A stretch of DNA of 64,000 nt from Nonomuraea helvata (lineage in GTDB: Bacteria > Actinomycetota > Actinomycetes > Streptosporangiales > Streptosporangiaceae). The notes beneath the pieces were generated by a model. The model had not been told where the DNA came from. It ran no database searches and was given only the letters and a program-made list of their open reading frames with translations. Positions 18,640 to 26,725 of this stretch are shown piece by piece. The stretch is from NCBI RefSeq assembly GCF_039535785.1, contig NZ_BAAAXV010000001.1, positions 2,666,001 to 2,730,000 on the forward strand, given 5' to 3'. Made by a program: the position numbers and the translations under genes. Each line of letters begins with the position of its first letter. The first letter of the stretch is position 1.

Positions 18640-18805
18640 GGCATCGGAGTCGTCCTTTGCCCCGACATCCTGCCGGGGCGACCAGGAAGATCCTTTGCCT
18701 TGCCGCTGTCCGCCGGGAGCGGGACCGCGCCCTACCTGGTGGAGTATTCACCCACCTGGTCGGCGCGGCCCGTACCCGGATGCCTGGGGACCGAGGACCT
18801 CGGCG

Positions 18806-19732
18806 TCAGGCCTGCTGCTCGGCGTCGCCCTCGGCGGCGGGAGCGGCAGCCTCGGGAGCAGCCTCAGCCGGGGCTTCAGCCTGGGCCTCAGCGGGAGCCT
18901 CAGCGGGGGCCTCAGCTGCCGGAGCAGCGGCTTCCGCCTCGGCGGCCGGGGCCTCACTGGTGCCCTGCTCGATGAGCTCGCGCTCCCACTCGGCCAGCGG
19001 CTCGGCGGCGGCCGGCTTCTCGTCACCACGGGCGGCACCGGAGCGGGCCATCAGACCGGCCGCGACACCGTCGGCGACAACCCTGGTCAGCAGGCCGACG
19101 GCGCGGATGGCGTCGTCGTTGCCCGGGATCGGGTAGTCGACCTCGTCGGGGTCGCAGTTGGTGTCGAGGATCGCGACGACAGGGATGCCAAGCTTCTTGG
19201 CCTCGCTGATCGCGATGTGCTCCTTCTTGGTGTCGACGACCCACACCGCGCTGGGCACGCGGCCCATGTCACGGATGCCGCCCAGCGTGCGCTCGAGCTT
19301 GTCCTTCTCGCGGCGGCGCATGAGGAGCTCCTTCTTGGTGAGCCCCGAGCCCGCGACGTTGTCGAAGTCGAGCTCCTCGAGCTCCTTCAGCCGCTGGAGC
19401 CTCTTGTGCACGGTGGAGAAGTTGGTGAGCATGCCGCCCAGCCAACGCTGGTTGACGTACGGCATGCCGACCCGGGCGGCCTGCTCGGAGATGGCCTCCT
19501 GAGCCTGCTTCTTGGTGCCGATGAACAGGATGGTGCCGCCGTGGGCGACAGTCTCCTTGACGAAGTCGTACGCGCGGTCGATGTACGAGAGCGACTTCTG
19601 CAGGTCAATGATGTAAATGCCGTTGCGCTCGGTGAAGATGAACCGCTTCATCTTCGGGTTCCAGCGCCGGGTCTGGTGACCGAAGTGAACGCCGCTCTCG
19701 AGCAGCTGTCGCATGGTGACGACGGGGGCCAT
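18806..19732 (-). CDS. rpsB: 30S ribosomal protein S2
   Basis: S2 binds the 30S subunit late in assembly. Residues 1-235 are typical ([63 protein letters not shown]). The protein is 308 aa because of an acidic Ala/Glu/Pro-rich C-terminal tail of about 60 residues, seen in shorter form in other actinomycetes. ATG at 19732 has GGAGG eight bases upstream. Upstream leader 19733-20033 carries the palindrome at 19888-19905. Confidence 0.98.
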   Translation of the reverse strand: MAPVVTMRQLLESGVHFGHQTRRWNPKMKRFIFTERNGIYIIDLQKSLSYIDRAYDFVKETVAHGGTILFIGTKKQAQEAISEQAARVGMPYVNQRWLGGMLTNFSTVHKRLQRLKELEELDFDNVAGSGLTKKELLMRRREKDKLERTLGGIRDMGRVPSAVWVVDTKKEHIAISEAKKLGIPVVAILDTNCDPDEVDYPIPGNDDAIRAVGLLTRVVADGVAAGLMARSGAARGDEKPAAAEPLAEWERELIEQGTSEAPAAEAEAAAPAAEAPAEAPAEAQAEAPAEAAPEAAAPAAEGDAEQQA

Positions 19733-19887
19733 GTGCTGGTCCTCCAGGTCTTGGCGCCCTGCGGATGGGCGCGATTCTCGGTTGTGCCGCGACAGCGCAT
19801 CGTCTGTCGCCCTGATGCCCCGAAACCTCGCCAGCCGGGCGTGTAGCCCGGACCGATGGCGCGGTCCGCAATGGGACATGCGAAGTC

Positions 19888-19905
19888 GGCCTGTGGTCAC
19901 AGGCC
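19888..19905. promoter_or_regulatory. 8-bp inverted repeat in the rpsB upstream region
   Basis: GGCCTGTG-GT-CACAGGCC is a near-perfect palindrome about 155 bp upstream of rpsB. It could be a hairpin or a protein site. The rest of 19733-20033 (300 bp) shows no gene and must contain the rpsB promoter, which I cannot place with confidence. Confidence 0.4.
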
Positions 19906-20033
19906 ACCGAAAAGTCTACCTCCCACACCAGCCCAGCCTGACCGCCAGCCGTCAGACAGCCATCTCTCATCCCCGGCGCGCGCGACACCCTCAACCCGCC
20001 GACGAGAGACGGCCGAGAGCCATCCATCCCCGC

Positions 20034-20642
20034 TCAGCGCGCCGCGTCGTGATCCTCGGTAGGCAGCCCCTGCGCCGACCTCTTCGCCACGGGAAAGAGG
20101 TTGAGCTGCACTTCGGCGACCCTGGCCCCGCTCGGCGCGTCCTTCTCATCACGGTGGCGGGCGACGTACGGCTCGATCAGCTTCTCGATCGACTCACTGA
20201 GCCGGGCCAGCTCTTCGGCGTCGACCCTGATCCGGGTACGGCTGAACCGCGTGGCATCCCGCCAGTCAGAGGACTCCCTTTCGACCTGGGCCAGCGCGCG
20301 ATCCGCTGCTTCATTGGCATCCCGGCGGAACGCCAGCATCAACGACAACTTGGCATCCCGCACATCCGGCTGATCGCCGGGAATCGAGGCGATGCTGATC
20401 GGCGCGTCCGCGGGCTTCCACAGCCGCTCCCTGCCGTCCCCCCGCGGCGGCGCGTCCTCAACGAACCCGTACTTGGCCAGCATGCGCAGGTGATAACTGG
20501 CGGCACTGGGCGTGATCCCCGCGATCTCGGCCACTTCGGTGGCGGTGGCGCTCCCCTCGATGCCCAGCTGGTTGAGGATCATCAGGCGCGCCGGGTGGGC
20601 CAGCGCCCGCATCGCCTTGGGATCACTGAGCCCCTCACTCAT
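20034..20642 (-). CDS. ArsR-type winged-helix transcriptional regulator
   Basis: The protein is about 202 aa. The N-terminal winged helix is clear (MRALAHPARLMILNQL, TATEVAEIAGITPSAASYHL, RMLAKYGFV), of the HTH_20/ArsR kind without the metal-binding cysteines. The C-terminal half is helical and of unknown role. It is divergent from an MFS transporter and almost certainly represses it. Start is ATG 20642; an in-frame ATG at 20687 lies inside the shared inverted repeat and would add 15 residues (MKAMLQIWERG...). Confidence 0.85.
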   Translation of the reverse strand: MSEGLSDPKAMRALAHPARLMILNQLGIEGSATATEVAEIAGITPSAASYHLRMLAKYGFVEDAPPRGDGRERLWKPADAPISIASIPGDQPDVRDAKLSLMLAFRRDANEAADRALAQVERESSDWRDATRFSRTRIRVDAEELARLSESIEKLIEPYVARHRDEKDAPSGARVAEVQLNLFPVAKRSAQGLPTEDHDAAR

Positions 20643-20676
20643 GCGGCCAAGGCTACCCCGCTCCCAGATCTGAAGC

Positions 20677-20723
20677 ATTGCTTTCATAACTATGAAGGGT
20701 TATCTTCACAGTTATGAAGCAAT
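20677..20723. promoter_or_regulatory. Divergent operator covering the MFS start codon
   Basis: ATTGCTTTCATAACT (20677-20691) is the inverted partner of AGTTATGAAGCAAT (20710-20723), matching except for one extra T; inner TGAAG (20693-20697) and CTTCA (20704-20708) extend the symmetry. The right arm contains the MFS ATG (20714), the left arm the alternative regulator ATG (20687). A bound regulator would cover both starts. Confidence 0.7.
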
Positions 20724-22246
20724 CCCTTCACAACTCTCGTCCCTCCCACCTTGGCTCGGACCCCAACAGCACCGGTCACCACCAGCACCCCGAAGCCGGA
20801 CTCACCACCCACGACCGGCATCCCGAAAAGGGATTCACCGCTCTCGACCGCGCCCCAGGACGCAATCACAGGTCCGACCATCCCAACCCCGACGTGGACA
20901 ACCCCGCCGCGGACACAAGCGACGAAGGCGCGGCCGATCCACCCCCACTCCGAAAGCAGCGCGACTACCGCCTCCTCTGGACGGCCCGCACCATCTCGGT
21001 CACCGGCTCAGAGGTGTCCAAGCTGGCCATCCCCCTGACCGCGGTGACCCTGCTGGCCGCCTCCCCTTCCCAGATGGGCGTGCTGACAGCCGCCGCTTCG
21101 GTGCCCGCTCTCCTGGTGGGTCTCCAGTCAGGCGCACTCGCGGACAGGCTCACCCGGCACCGCCCGCTGATGATCGCCTGTGAGCTCGTGTCGTGTGCGG
21201 CCGCTGCCACGGTCCCCGTGGCCTGGCTCCTCGGCCTCCTCAGCATCCCCTGGTTGATCGCCGTAGCCCTGGTGATCGGCTCGGCCGGCGTGCTGTTCAG
21301 AGCCGCGAACTTCCCCCATGTCGCAGCAGTCGTCGCGCCCTCCCAGCGAACTGAGGCGATGGCCGGCTTCCACGCCTCCTACTCCATGGCCTCGGTCAGC
21401 GGCCCCAGCCTGGCGGGTCTTCTGGTCCAGCTCCTCACGGCACCGCTGGCCGTACTCGCGGAGGCCCTGTCCTTCCTGGCCTCGGCGCTCTTGCTCCGCG
21501 CCATCCGGACCCCGGAGAAGAACGAGCCGGCGACCTCCCGGGGCATGTGGCGCGACGTCGTGGAAGGCCTCCGGACCAGCGTCACACACCCTGTGCTCCG
21601 CGCTCTCCTGGGCGCGGGCGTCACGATCAACTTCTTCGCGATGGCGTACACGGCTGTCTACATGCTCTACATGGTCAACACGCTGAACATCCCCAAGGCC
21701 CTGATAGGCGGCCTCATCGCCTTGAGCGGCATCGGCGGCCTGCTGGGCTCCTGGGCCACGGCCCGCCTGTCCAAGCGCTACGGCGAGAACCGCATCCTGC
21801 TCGTCTCGGTGCTCTTCTTCCCCATCGAGATCCTCGCGGTGGGCCTGCTGACCGGCCCGCTGTGGTGGAAACTCTCGCTGCTCGCACTCACCGGAACGAT
21901 CACAGGCGGCATCGTCGTGGCCTTCGCCACCTGCATGGGCGCCATCACCCTGCGCGAAACCTCCCCAGAGCTCCGCGGCCGGGTGAACGCCACCATGACC
22001 TTCGCCGTGCAGGGCGTCCTGGCCCTCGGCGGCATAGCCGGAGGCGTCCTGGCCGAGTTCGTCGGCCTACGCCCGGTAATCCTCATCTGCGCGGCCGGCG
22101 TAGCCCTGAGCACCATCTGGATCTGGACGTCGCCCCTACGCCCGCACCGGCCTCGACGCGTACTCACAGCAATGCCAGGCGCCAGCCCGGATTCGCCTCA
22201 CGACATGGCTTCCTGGATCACTACCAAGCGCCGTTCCACCCTCTGA
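20714..22246 (+). CDS. MFS transporter (efflux type)
   Basis: This is a 510 aa major-facilitator protein with about 12 membrane segments from residue 95 on. The segment-2/3 loop reads SGALADRLTRHRPLMIACEL, the MFS motif A region. It resembles the enterobactin-exporter/MFS_3 group. Oddly, the first 85 or so residues before the RDYRLLWTARTISVTGSEVS segment are hydrophilic, His/Asp/Pro-rich and without family likeness; a later internal start cannot be excluded, although ATG 20714 lies in the operator and could give a leaderless message. The substrate is unknown; control by the divergent ArsR-type gene is likely. Confidence 0.85.
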   Translation: MKQSLHNSRPSHLGSDPNSTGHHQHPEAGLTTHDRHPEKGFTALDRAPGRNHRSDHPNPDVDNPAADTSDEGAADPPPLRKQRDYRLLWTARTISVTGSEVSKLAIPLTAVTLLAASPSQMGVLTAAASVPALLVGLQSGALADRLTRHRPLMIACELVSCAAAATVPVAWLLGLLSIPWLIAVALVIGSAGVLFRAANFPHVAAVVAPSQRTEAMAGFHASYSMASVSGPSLAGLLVQLLTAPLAVLAEALSFLASALLLRAIRTPEKNEPATSRGMWRDVVEGLRTSVTHPVLRALLGAGVTINFFAMAYTAVYMLYMVNTLNIPKALIGGLIALSGIGGLLGSWATARLSKRYGENRILLVSVLFFPIEILAVGLLTGPLWWKLSLLALTGTITGGIVVAFATCMGAITLRETSPELRGRVNATMTFAVQGVLALGGIAGGVLAEFVGLRPVILICAAGVALSTIWIWTSPLRPHRPRRVLTAMPGASPDSPHDMASWITTKRRSTL

Positions 22247-22459
22247 CCGCACCCGCCGCCGCTTGCGCACCCACCCAAGATCACAACCGTCACCGACCTG
22301 CACGGCACCGGCGACCGGCAGGCCCATCATCGCAGCTCTTCGCCCGCCTCAAAGCCATCGTCCATCCACTTGTCCACAGGTCATCAGCAGCGACTCACTC
22401 CATCCACAGAATCCCGTTCGCCTCCTCGTCGCCCCGGCGCGATCAACCACACTCGCGCC

Positions 22460-23398
22460 ATGAACGACCAGCCCCGCAACCGGCGACAGGCAGGCTGCCT
22501 TCGCAGCACAAGGCGCGAAGTCCCACCGCCCGTCCGCCGTCTCCCCAAGCCGGCCAGAGGAGTCCTGACAGCACTGGCACTGCTCTTCGCCGTCGCCGCG
22601 ATGGTCCTCTTCATGGCTCCCCCGGCAAGAGCCTCCCCGCCCACCTGGCGCTGGCCGTTGGACGGGCATCCCCGCATCCTGCGCCGCTTCACCCCACCGC
22701 CGGAGCCGTGGCTGGCCGGACATCGCGGCCTCGACCTGGCCGCTCCCACAGCCACTCCGGTCCTGGCAGCGGGGCCGGGCACGGTCCGCTTCGCCGGCCC
22801 CGTAGCGGGAAGGGGCGTGATCACGGTCGAGCACGAGGGCGGCCTCCGTACGACATACCTCCCTGTCGCAGCGTCCGTGCGCCGGGGCCAACCTGTCACC
22901 GCAGGCTCAACACTCGGCGTCATGGAGGCCGCGACGGGGCACTGCCAGGAGTCCTGCCTGCACTGGGGTCTCCGACGCGGCACCCACTACCTCGACCCCC
23001 TCCTGCTCCTGGGCCACGCCCCCATCCGCCTCCTCCCGTTCTGGGCCATAACCGAGAACGCCCTTGAGCCGACGGGAGAGGGCGCCTTCGAGCAGGTGGC
23101 GGCCAGGAGTCAGGCCACCCGGCGCCTCAACCGGCAACAACCGAGAGCTCCAGCAGTTCCCCGTCCGCTGCGACCAGGGGATCCCGCCGACCTCGGTTCA
23201 CTGGCCCGCTCAGCCTCGGCCCCCACGGCACCGGCCGTCGGCCTGGGCGGCGCACTGTTCGGGATGGTCATCCTCGTCACAGTCCTACGCCACCACCGGC
23301 GCACTCGAACGGCTCAGCACACTCACAGAGGAGGCCAGCACCGCAGGCACCGTCGTCGGAGAAAACCCCGAGGACACCGGCAGCCGTCATCGCCATGA
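22460..23398 (+). CDS. Secreted M23-like peptidoglycan peptidase with C-terminal membrane anchor
   Basis: The 312 aa protein has a hydrophobic segment at about 34-53 ending in PPARA, a likely signal peptide (cut near 58). The M23/LytM domain spans about 62-195 with the zinc motif HRGLD (H88, D92) and PVLAAGPGTVRFAGPVAGRG. The usual HxH motif reads CLHWG, so its first His is Cys166 and only H168 remains; catalysis may be altered. A second hydrophobic stretch (VGLGGALFGMVILVTVL, about 268-284) is followed by a basic tail, suggesting anchoring to the membrane. A gene of this kind commonly precedes rpsB in actinomycetes; here the ArsR/MFS pair lies between. Confidence 0.85.
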   Translation: MNDQPRNRRQAGCLRSTRREVPPPVRRLPKPARGVLTALALLFAVAAMVLFMAPPARASPPTWRWPLDGHPRILRRFTPPPEPWLAGHRGLDLAAPTATPVLAAGPGTVRFAGPVAGRGVITVEHEGGLRTTYLPVAASVRRGQPVTAGSTLGVMEAATGHCQESCLHWGLRRGTHYLDPLLLLGHAPIRLLPFWAITENALEPTGEGAFEQVAARSQATRRLNRQQPRAPAVPRPLRPGDPADLGSLARSASAPTAPAVGLGGALFGMVILVTVLRHHRRTRTAQHTHRGGQHRRHRRRRKPRGHRQPSSP

Positions 23399-23568
23399 GA
23401 GCAGGAGGCCCACCGACCCAGCAGGCGAGCAGTGCCGTCAGCACGAAGCTCGACACCAACGCCAGGACGCGGACTGACGAGGTGGACCAGCACCAGGGAG
23501 CAGCTCAAGAGGGTCGGCAGGGATCTCGAAGACCGATCACAGGCGGGCTTGACCGCCACATCCCGGCC

Positions 23569-24468
23569 TCAGGCTCTGGGGTGCGCCTGACGATACGCCG
23601 CTCTCAGACGATCGATCGAGACATGCGTGTAGATCTGCGTGGTGTTCAGCGACGCGTGCCCCAGCAGTTCCTGGACGCTCCGCAGATCCGCGCCGCCCTC
23701 GAGCAGGTGCGTCGCCGCGCTGTGCCGCAACCCATGCGGCCCCATGTCCGGCACACCCTCCACCTGAGCCAGCCGCGCATGCACCACTCGCCGAACGGTC
23801 CCCGCGTCGATGCGCCCACCTCGCACCCCAAGGAAGAGCGCAGCTCCTGTCCGAGCCCGCACCCACAACGGCCGCCCGTGGATGCACCATCTGTCCACCG
23901 CCCGAAGTGCGGGCAGCCCGAACGGCACAGACCGTTCCTTACGCCCCTTACCGAACACCCTGACGACGCGCCGGTCCCGATCCACATCGTCGACATCGAG
24001 CGCACACAGCTCACTCACCCGCACACCAGTGGCGTACAGCAGCTCAAGGATGGCCTGGTCCCGCAGTTCCTTGGGCTCGCCTGTCGAAGGGACCTCGAGG
24101 ACGGCCTGTGCCTGCTCCTGGTCGAGCACGGAAGGCAACGGCCGCGCCGCCTTGGCGCTTCCCAGCAGCAACCCGGGATCGGCGGCCAGCCAGCCGCGGC
24201 GATGGCAGTAAGCGGTGAAGGTACGCACACAAGCGGTCCGCCGCGCCAGAGTGGTCCGCGCCTTCCCCTCGCGGTGCTGCTCAGCCAGCCACTCTCGCAG
24301 CACCCCGATGTCGAGCCCCTCGAGCCGCCCGTCCACGTGATCAAGCAGCAAGTTCACGTCAGCCAGATAGGCCCGCACGGTGTGCGGCGAAAGGTCCCTC
24401 TCGAACCGCAGGTGCCGGCCGAACTCCGCCACCACTTCGTCCCGGCCGACGCCCTCACCCATCTCCAA
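23569..24468 (-). CDS. xerC: Site-specific tyrosine recombinase XerC
   Basis: XerC with XerD resolves chromosome dimers at dif. The 299 aa protein has the N-terminal SAM-like core-binding domain (FGRHLRFERDLSPHTVRAYL) and the catalytic domain with the Arg in ATGVRVSELCAL, HGLRHSAATHLLEGGADLRS (His, Arg), LLGHASLNTTQIYTH (His, nucleophile Tyr). I chose TTG 24468 because GGGAGG (24482-24477) lies eight bases upstream; ATG 24462 or GTG 24501 are alternatives. The position near rpsB and dprA matches other actinomycetes. Confidence 0.92.
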   Translation of the reverse strand: MEMGEGVGRDEVVAEFGRHLRFERDLSPHTVRAYLADVNLLLDHVDGRLEGLDIGVLREWLAEQHREGKARTTLARRTACVRTFTAYCHRRGWLAADPGLLLGSAKAARPLPSVLDQEQAQAVLEVPSTGEPKELRDQAILELLYATGVRVSELCALDVDDVDRDRRVVRVFGKGRKERSVPFGLPALRAVDRWCIHGRPLWVRARTGAALFLGVRGGRIDAGTVRRVVHARLAQVEGVPDMGPHGLRHSAATHLLEGGADLRSVQELLGHASLNTTQIYTHVSIDRLRAAYRQAHPRA

Positions 24469-24784
24469 AATCGTCGCCTCCCGCCGTACCCACTCTCCCA
24501 CTCACAGCCAAGCTCACCACCGCTCCGAAAAGTGCCCGTCACCGTCACAAGCACCTCACGAGAAGCATCCTTGCCCCACACCAACCCACTCCATCCGCAA
24601 ATCACCGCCCAAGATCGGAAGTGGGAAATGCGAGGGATGCGACGTGGCCGGAGCCGCGCCAAGCCGCCGCCCGCGCCGAAGTCGGATGCGTGCGCCAATC
24701 GGATCGTCGAACGCACCGAAGCAGTTCCAAGGAAAAGCCATTCAGGCCACAGACCAGAAAGGCACAGGACCCGCGTAAAGCTCT
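24469..24784. other. 316-bp gap between xerC and the hydrolase gene
   Basis: I see no gene. Open frames through it have no family likeness and lack ribosome binding sites. It must hold the xerC promoter on the minus strand; no clear -35/-10 pair could be picked. Confidence 0.5.
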
Positions 24785-25657
24785 CTACTCATCACCAGCG
24801 GCAACGAACTGGAGGATGCGCTCCGTCACGAGATCAGGGCGATCCATCGGTAGCGCATGCCCAGCTCCAGGCACGATCTCGACCTCGGCACCGGGCACGA
24901 TGCGTGCCAGGCGGTCTGCGACCTGTCGGGACCTGTGGAGGGCGCTGCGGCTCGCGAGGAGGAACAAGGAACGAGTGCGGAGAGCGCGTAGGTCGTCGTC
25001 GCTGAAAACGAGGGCGTTCGGCAGTCGGCGCCGGTATCGTGCGGACGCCGGGATCAGACTCATGAGCTCCGTTTCCAGGATGGTCCCGTTGGCCACCAAT
25101 CTCGCCAGGCCAGGGCGTAATGCCCGGGGCGCGAAGCCTGCCAGCCCTCCGGCGATCGCCCAGCCGAAGAAGCGCGGCCCCGGCAGAGCGAAGCCGGCGG
25201 GGTCGAGGAGGACGAGGTTGGCGATCCGGCCAGGGCGATGGATCTCGTGATGTATCGCTAACCAGCCGCCGTATGAGCAGCCGACGACATGTGCCGAGTT
25301 CACGTCGAGGGCCGCCAGTAGTTCGTCGAGCCATGCCGCGCCGTCGCGTCCGTCATCGATCGGCGCCTGCTGGACGCTGGCACTTGCCTCTCCGACCGTG
25401 TCGACGGCGATCAATGGATGATGGTCGCCGAGCGTCCGGATGTAGCGGTGCCACATCAGGGCATTCCCGCCCGCCCCCGGCAACAGCACGATCGGCGGGC
25501 CGTCGCTTCGGCCTGCGCGGTAAACACGTGTGGAGCCGAACGCGGTCGGCACGTCGACTGCTGCCGGCGGTCCCGGCCAGAGCCGGTCGAAGGCGCGCTG
25601 GTAGAGGTCGAGGAACCTGGTCTTCGCGGCGTCGTCCGTAAATTCACCGATTTTCAT
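24785..25657 (-). CDS. Alpha/beta-hydrolase
   Basis: The 290 aa alpha/beta-fold hydrolase has the oxyanion strand PIVLLPGAGGNALMW near 55-69, the nucleophile elbow VVGCSYGGWLA (GxSxG, Ser near 129), an acid residue probably in the later third, and the catalytic His in PGAGHALPMDRPDLV near the C-terminus. The substrate is unknown; it may be an esterase or a C-C hydrolase. The ATG (25657-25655) lies within a palindrome, the putative operator of the divergent TetR gene, so the two form a regulator/effector pair. Confidence 0.85.
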   Translation of the reverse strand: MKIGEFTDDAAKTRFLDLYQRAFDRLWPGPPAAVDVPTAFGSTRVYRAGRSDGPPIVLLPGAGGNALMWHRYIRTLGDHHPLIAVDTVGEASASVQQAPIDDGRDGAAWLDELLAALDVNSAHVVGCSYGGWLAIHHEIHRPGRIANLVLLDPAGFALPGPRFFGWAIAGGLAGFAPRALRPGLARLVANGTILETELMSLIPASARYRRRLPNALVFSDDDLRALRTRSLFLLASRSALHRSRQVADRLARIVPGAEVEIVPGAGHALPMDRPDLVTERILQFVAAGDE

Positions 25658-25673
25658 GATACATACGTATCAT
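25656..25673. promoter_or_regulatory. TetR-type palindrome overlapping the hydrolase start codon
   Basis: ATGATAC-ATAC-GTATCAT: perfect 7-bp arms around 4 bp. It covers the first bases of the hydrolase start codon and ends 19 bp before the TetR ATG (25692). Binding would block both genes. Confidence 0.7.
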
Positions 25674-25691
25674 AAAGAAAGGTCAAGCGAC

Positions 25692-26291
25692 ATGCCTCTG
25701 CAAGTTGATCATGAGCAGCGTCGAAAGCAGATCGCCGAGGCGGTGTTGCGCATCGCCGAGGCCCAGGGCCTCCAGCAGGTGACCATGCGCGCCGTAGCCG
25801 CCGAGGCCCATGTCTCGCTCCGCCTGGTGCAGTACTACTTCCAGACCAAGGACGCGCTGCTCGTAGACGCTCTGGAGCGCTTGAGCGCGCAACTCGATGC
25901 CCTCATGAGGCAGTCGATCGCCGTTGCTGATACTCCGCCCACGCCACGCACCGTCGTGACGGCCGTCTTGACCACCATCCTGCCCATCGATACGGAAAGC
26001 CGGCGAATCGCCCGTACGTACGCCGCCTTCTACTCGCTCGTCCTCAGCGACCCGCAGTTCGTCGAGCAGCACGGCACCCCGCAACCAGACATGCTCGAAG
26101 GCTTTCTGGCCAAGCAGATACGCGCCGCGCAGGAGGCCGGAGAAGTGTCGGCCGACGTGGATCCGGCAGTGAAAGCGGCCGGGCTCCTGGCCATGACCAA
26201 CGGGCTGGTGTCGAGCGTGTTGGGAACGCAGCGCACTGCCGAGGCCGCGCTGGCGATCCTCAACAGCCATCTTGATGAGTTGTGGGCTTGA
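25692..26291 (+). CDS. TetR-family transcriptional regulator
   Basis: The 199 aa protein has the TetR DNA-binding domain at residues about 10-55 (AEAVLRIAEAQGLQQVTMRA, AHVSLRLVQYYFQTKDALL) and a variable helical ligand domain after it. It is similar in outline to the TetR_C_6 group. ATG 25692 is preceded by AAAGG; an in-frame upstream start would lie in the operator. It is divergent from the alpha/beta-hydrolase, its probable target. Confidence 0.9.
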   Translation: MPLQVDHEQRRKQIAEAVLRIAEAQGLQQVTMRAVAAEAHVSLRLVQYYFQTKDALLVDALERLSAQLDALMRQSIAVADTPPTPRTVVTAVLTTILPIDTESRRIARTYAAFYSLVLSDPQFVEQHGTPQPDMLEGFLAKQIRAAQEAGEVSADVDPAVKAAGLLAMTNGLVSSVLGTQRTAEAALAILNSHLDELWA

Positions 26292-26725
26292 CCCGGGGTG
26301 CACCTCACGCCCCAGGCGCGCAAAGCTGAACCGCTTCCAAGCTCATGGCACCCATATCTCCGCGACGACAATGAGGAGGGGGCAGAGCCCACCAGGGGTG
26401 CCGCAGCGTAGGGCCGAGGTGGCGCCCGCGGGAGTGATGCACCAGTTCGGGCTGGTCACGCGGCGTAATCGTGACGGCCATCGCTTGGTCCTTCGTGGGC
26501 CTAGGTCGAGACCGAAGGAGACCAGAACGATGGCCGCAAACACAGTGTGCCGCTCGAGCGGTGGCCGGCGGAGCGAATGGGCGACCCGTGACCCCGACTT
26601 TGTCGCAGTCCTTCCTGCTCAGGGCCCCAGCTTCAGCCCGGGTACCTACGACCGAGCCGGCCAGATGTCCTCCCCGGCACCTTGCCTGAACCTGACGGCA
26701 CTCCCCCGGTAAGACCGGGCCATCT
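26292..26725. other. 434-bp region without recognisable gene
   Basis: Open frames exist on both strands but are Pro/Arg/Cys-mixed with no domain, no ribosome binding site and no periodic codon bias that I can see. It lies between the TetR gene and the dprA 3' end and may be decayed sequence. Confidence 0.5.

Noticed and set aside
18434..18751. 105-codon minus frame between rpsB and tsf
   Set aside because: Its repeated AEAGSxWAGDRR sequence is simply the tandem DNA repeats read in one frame.
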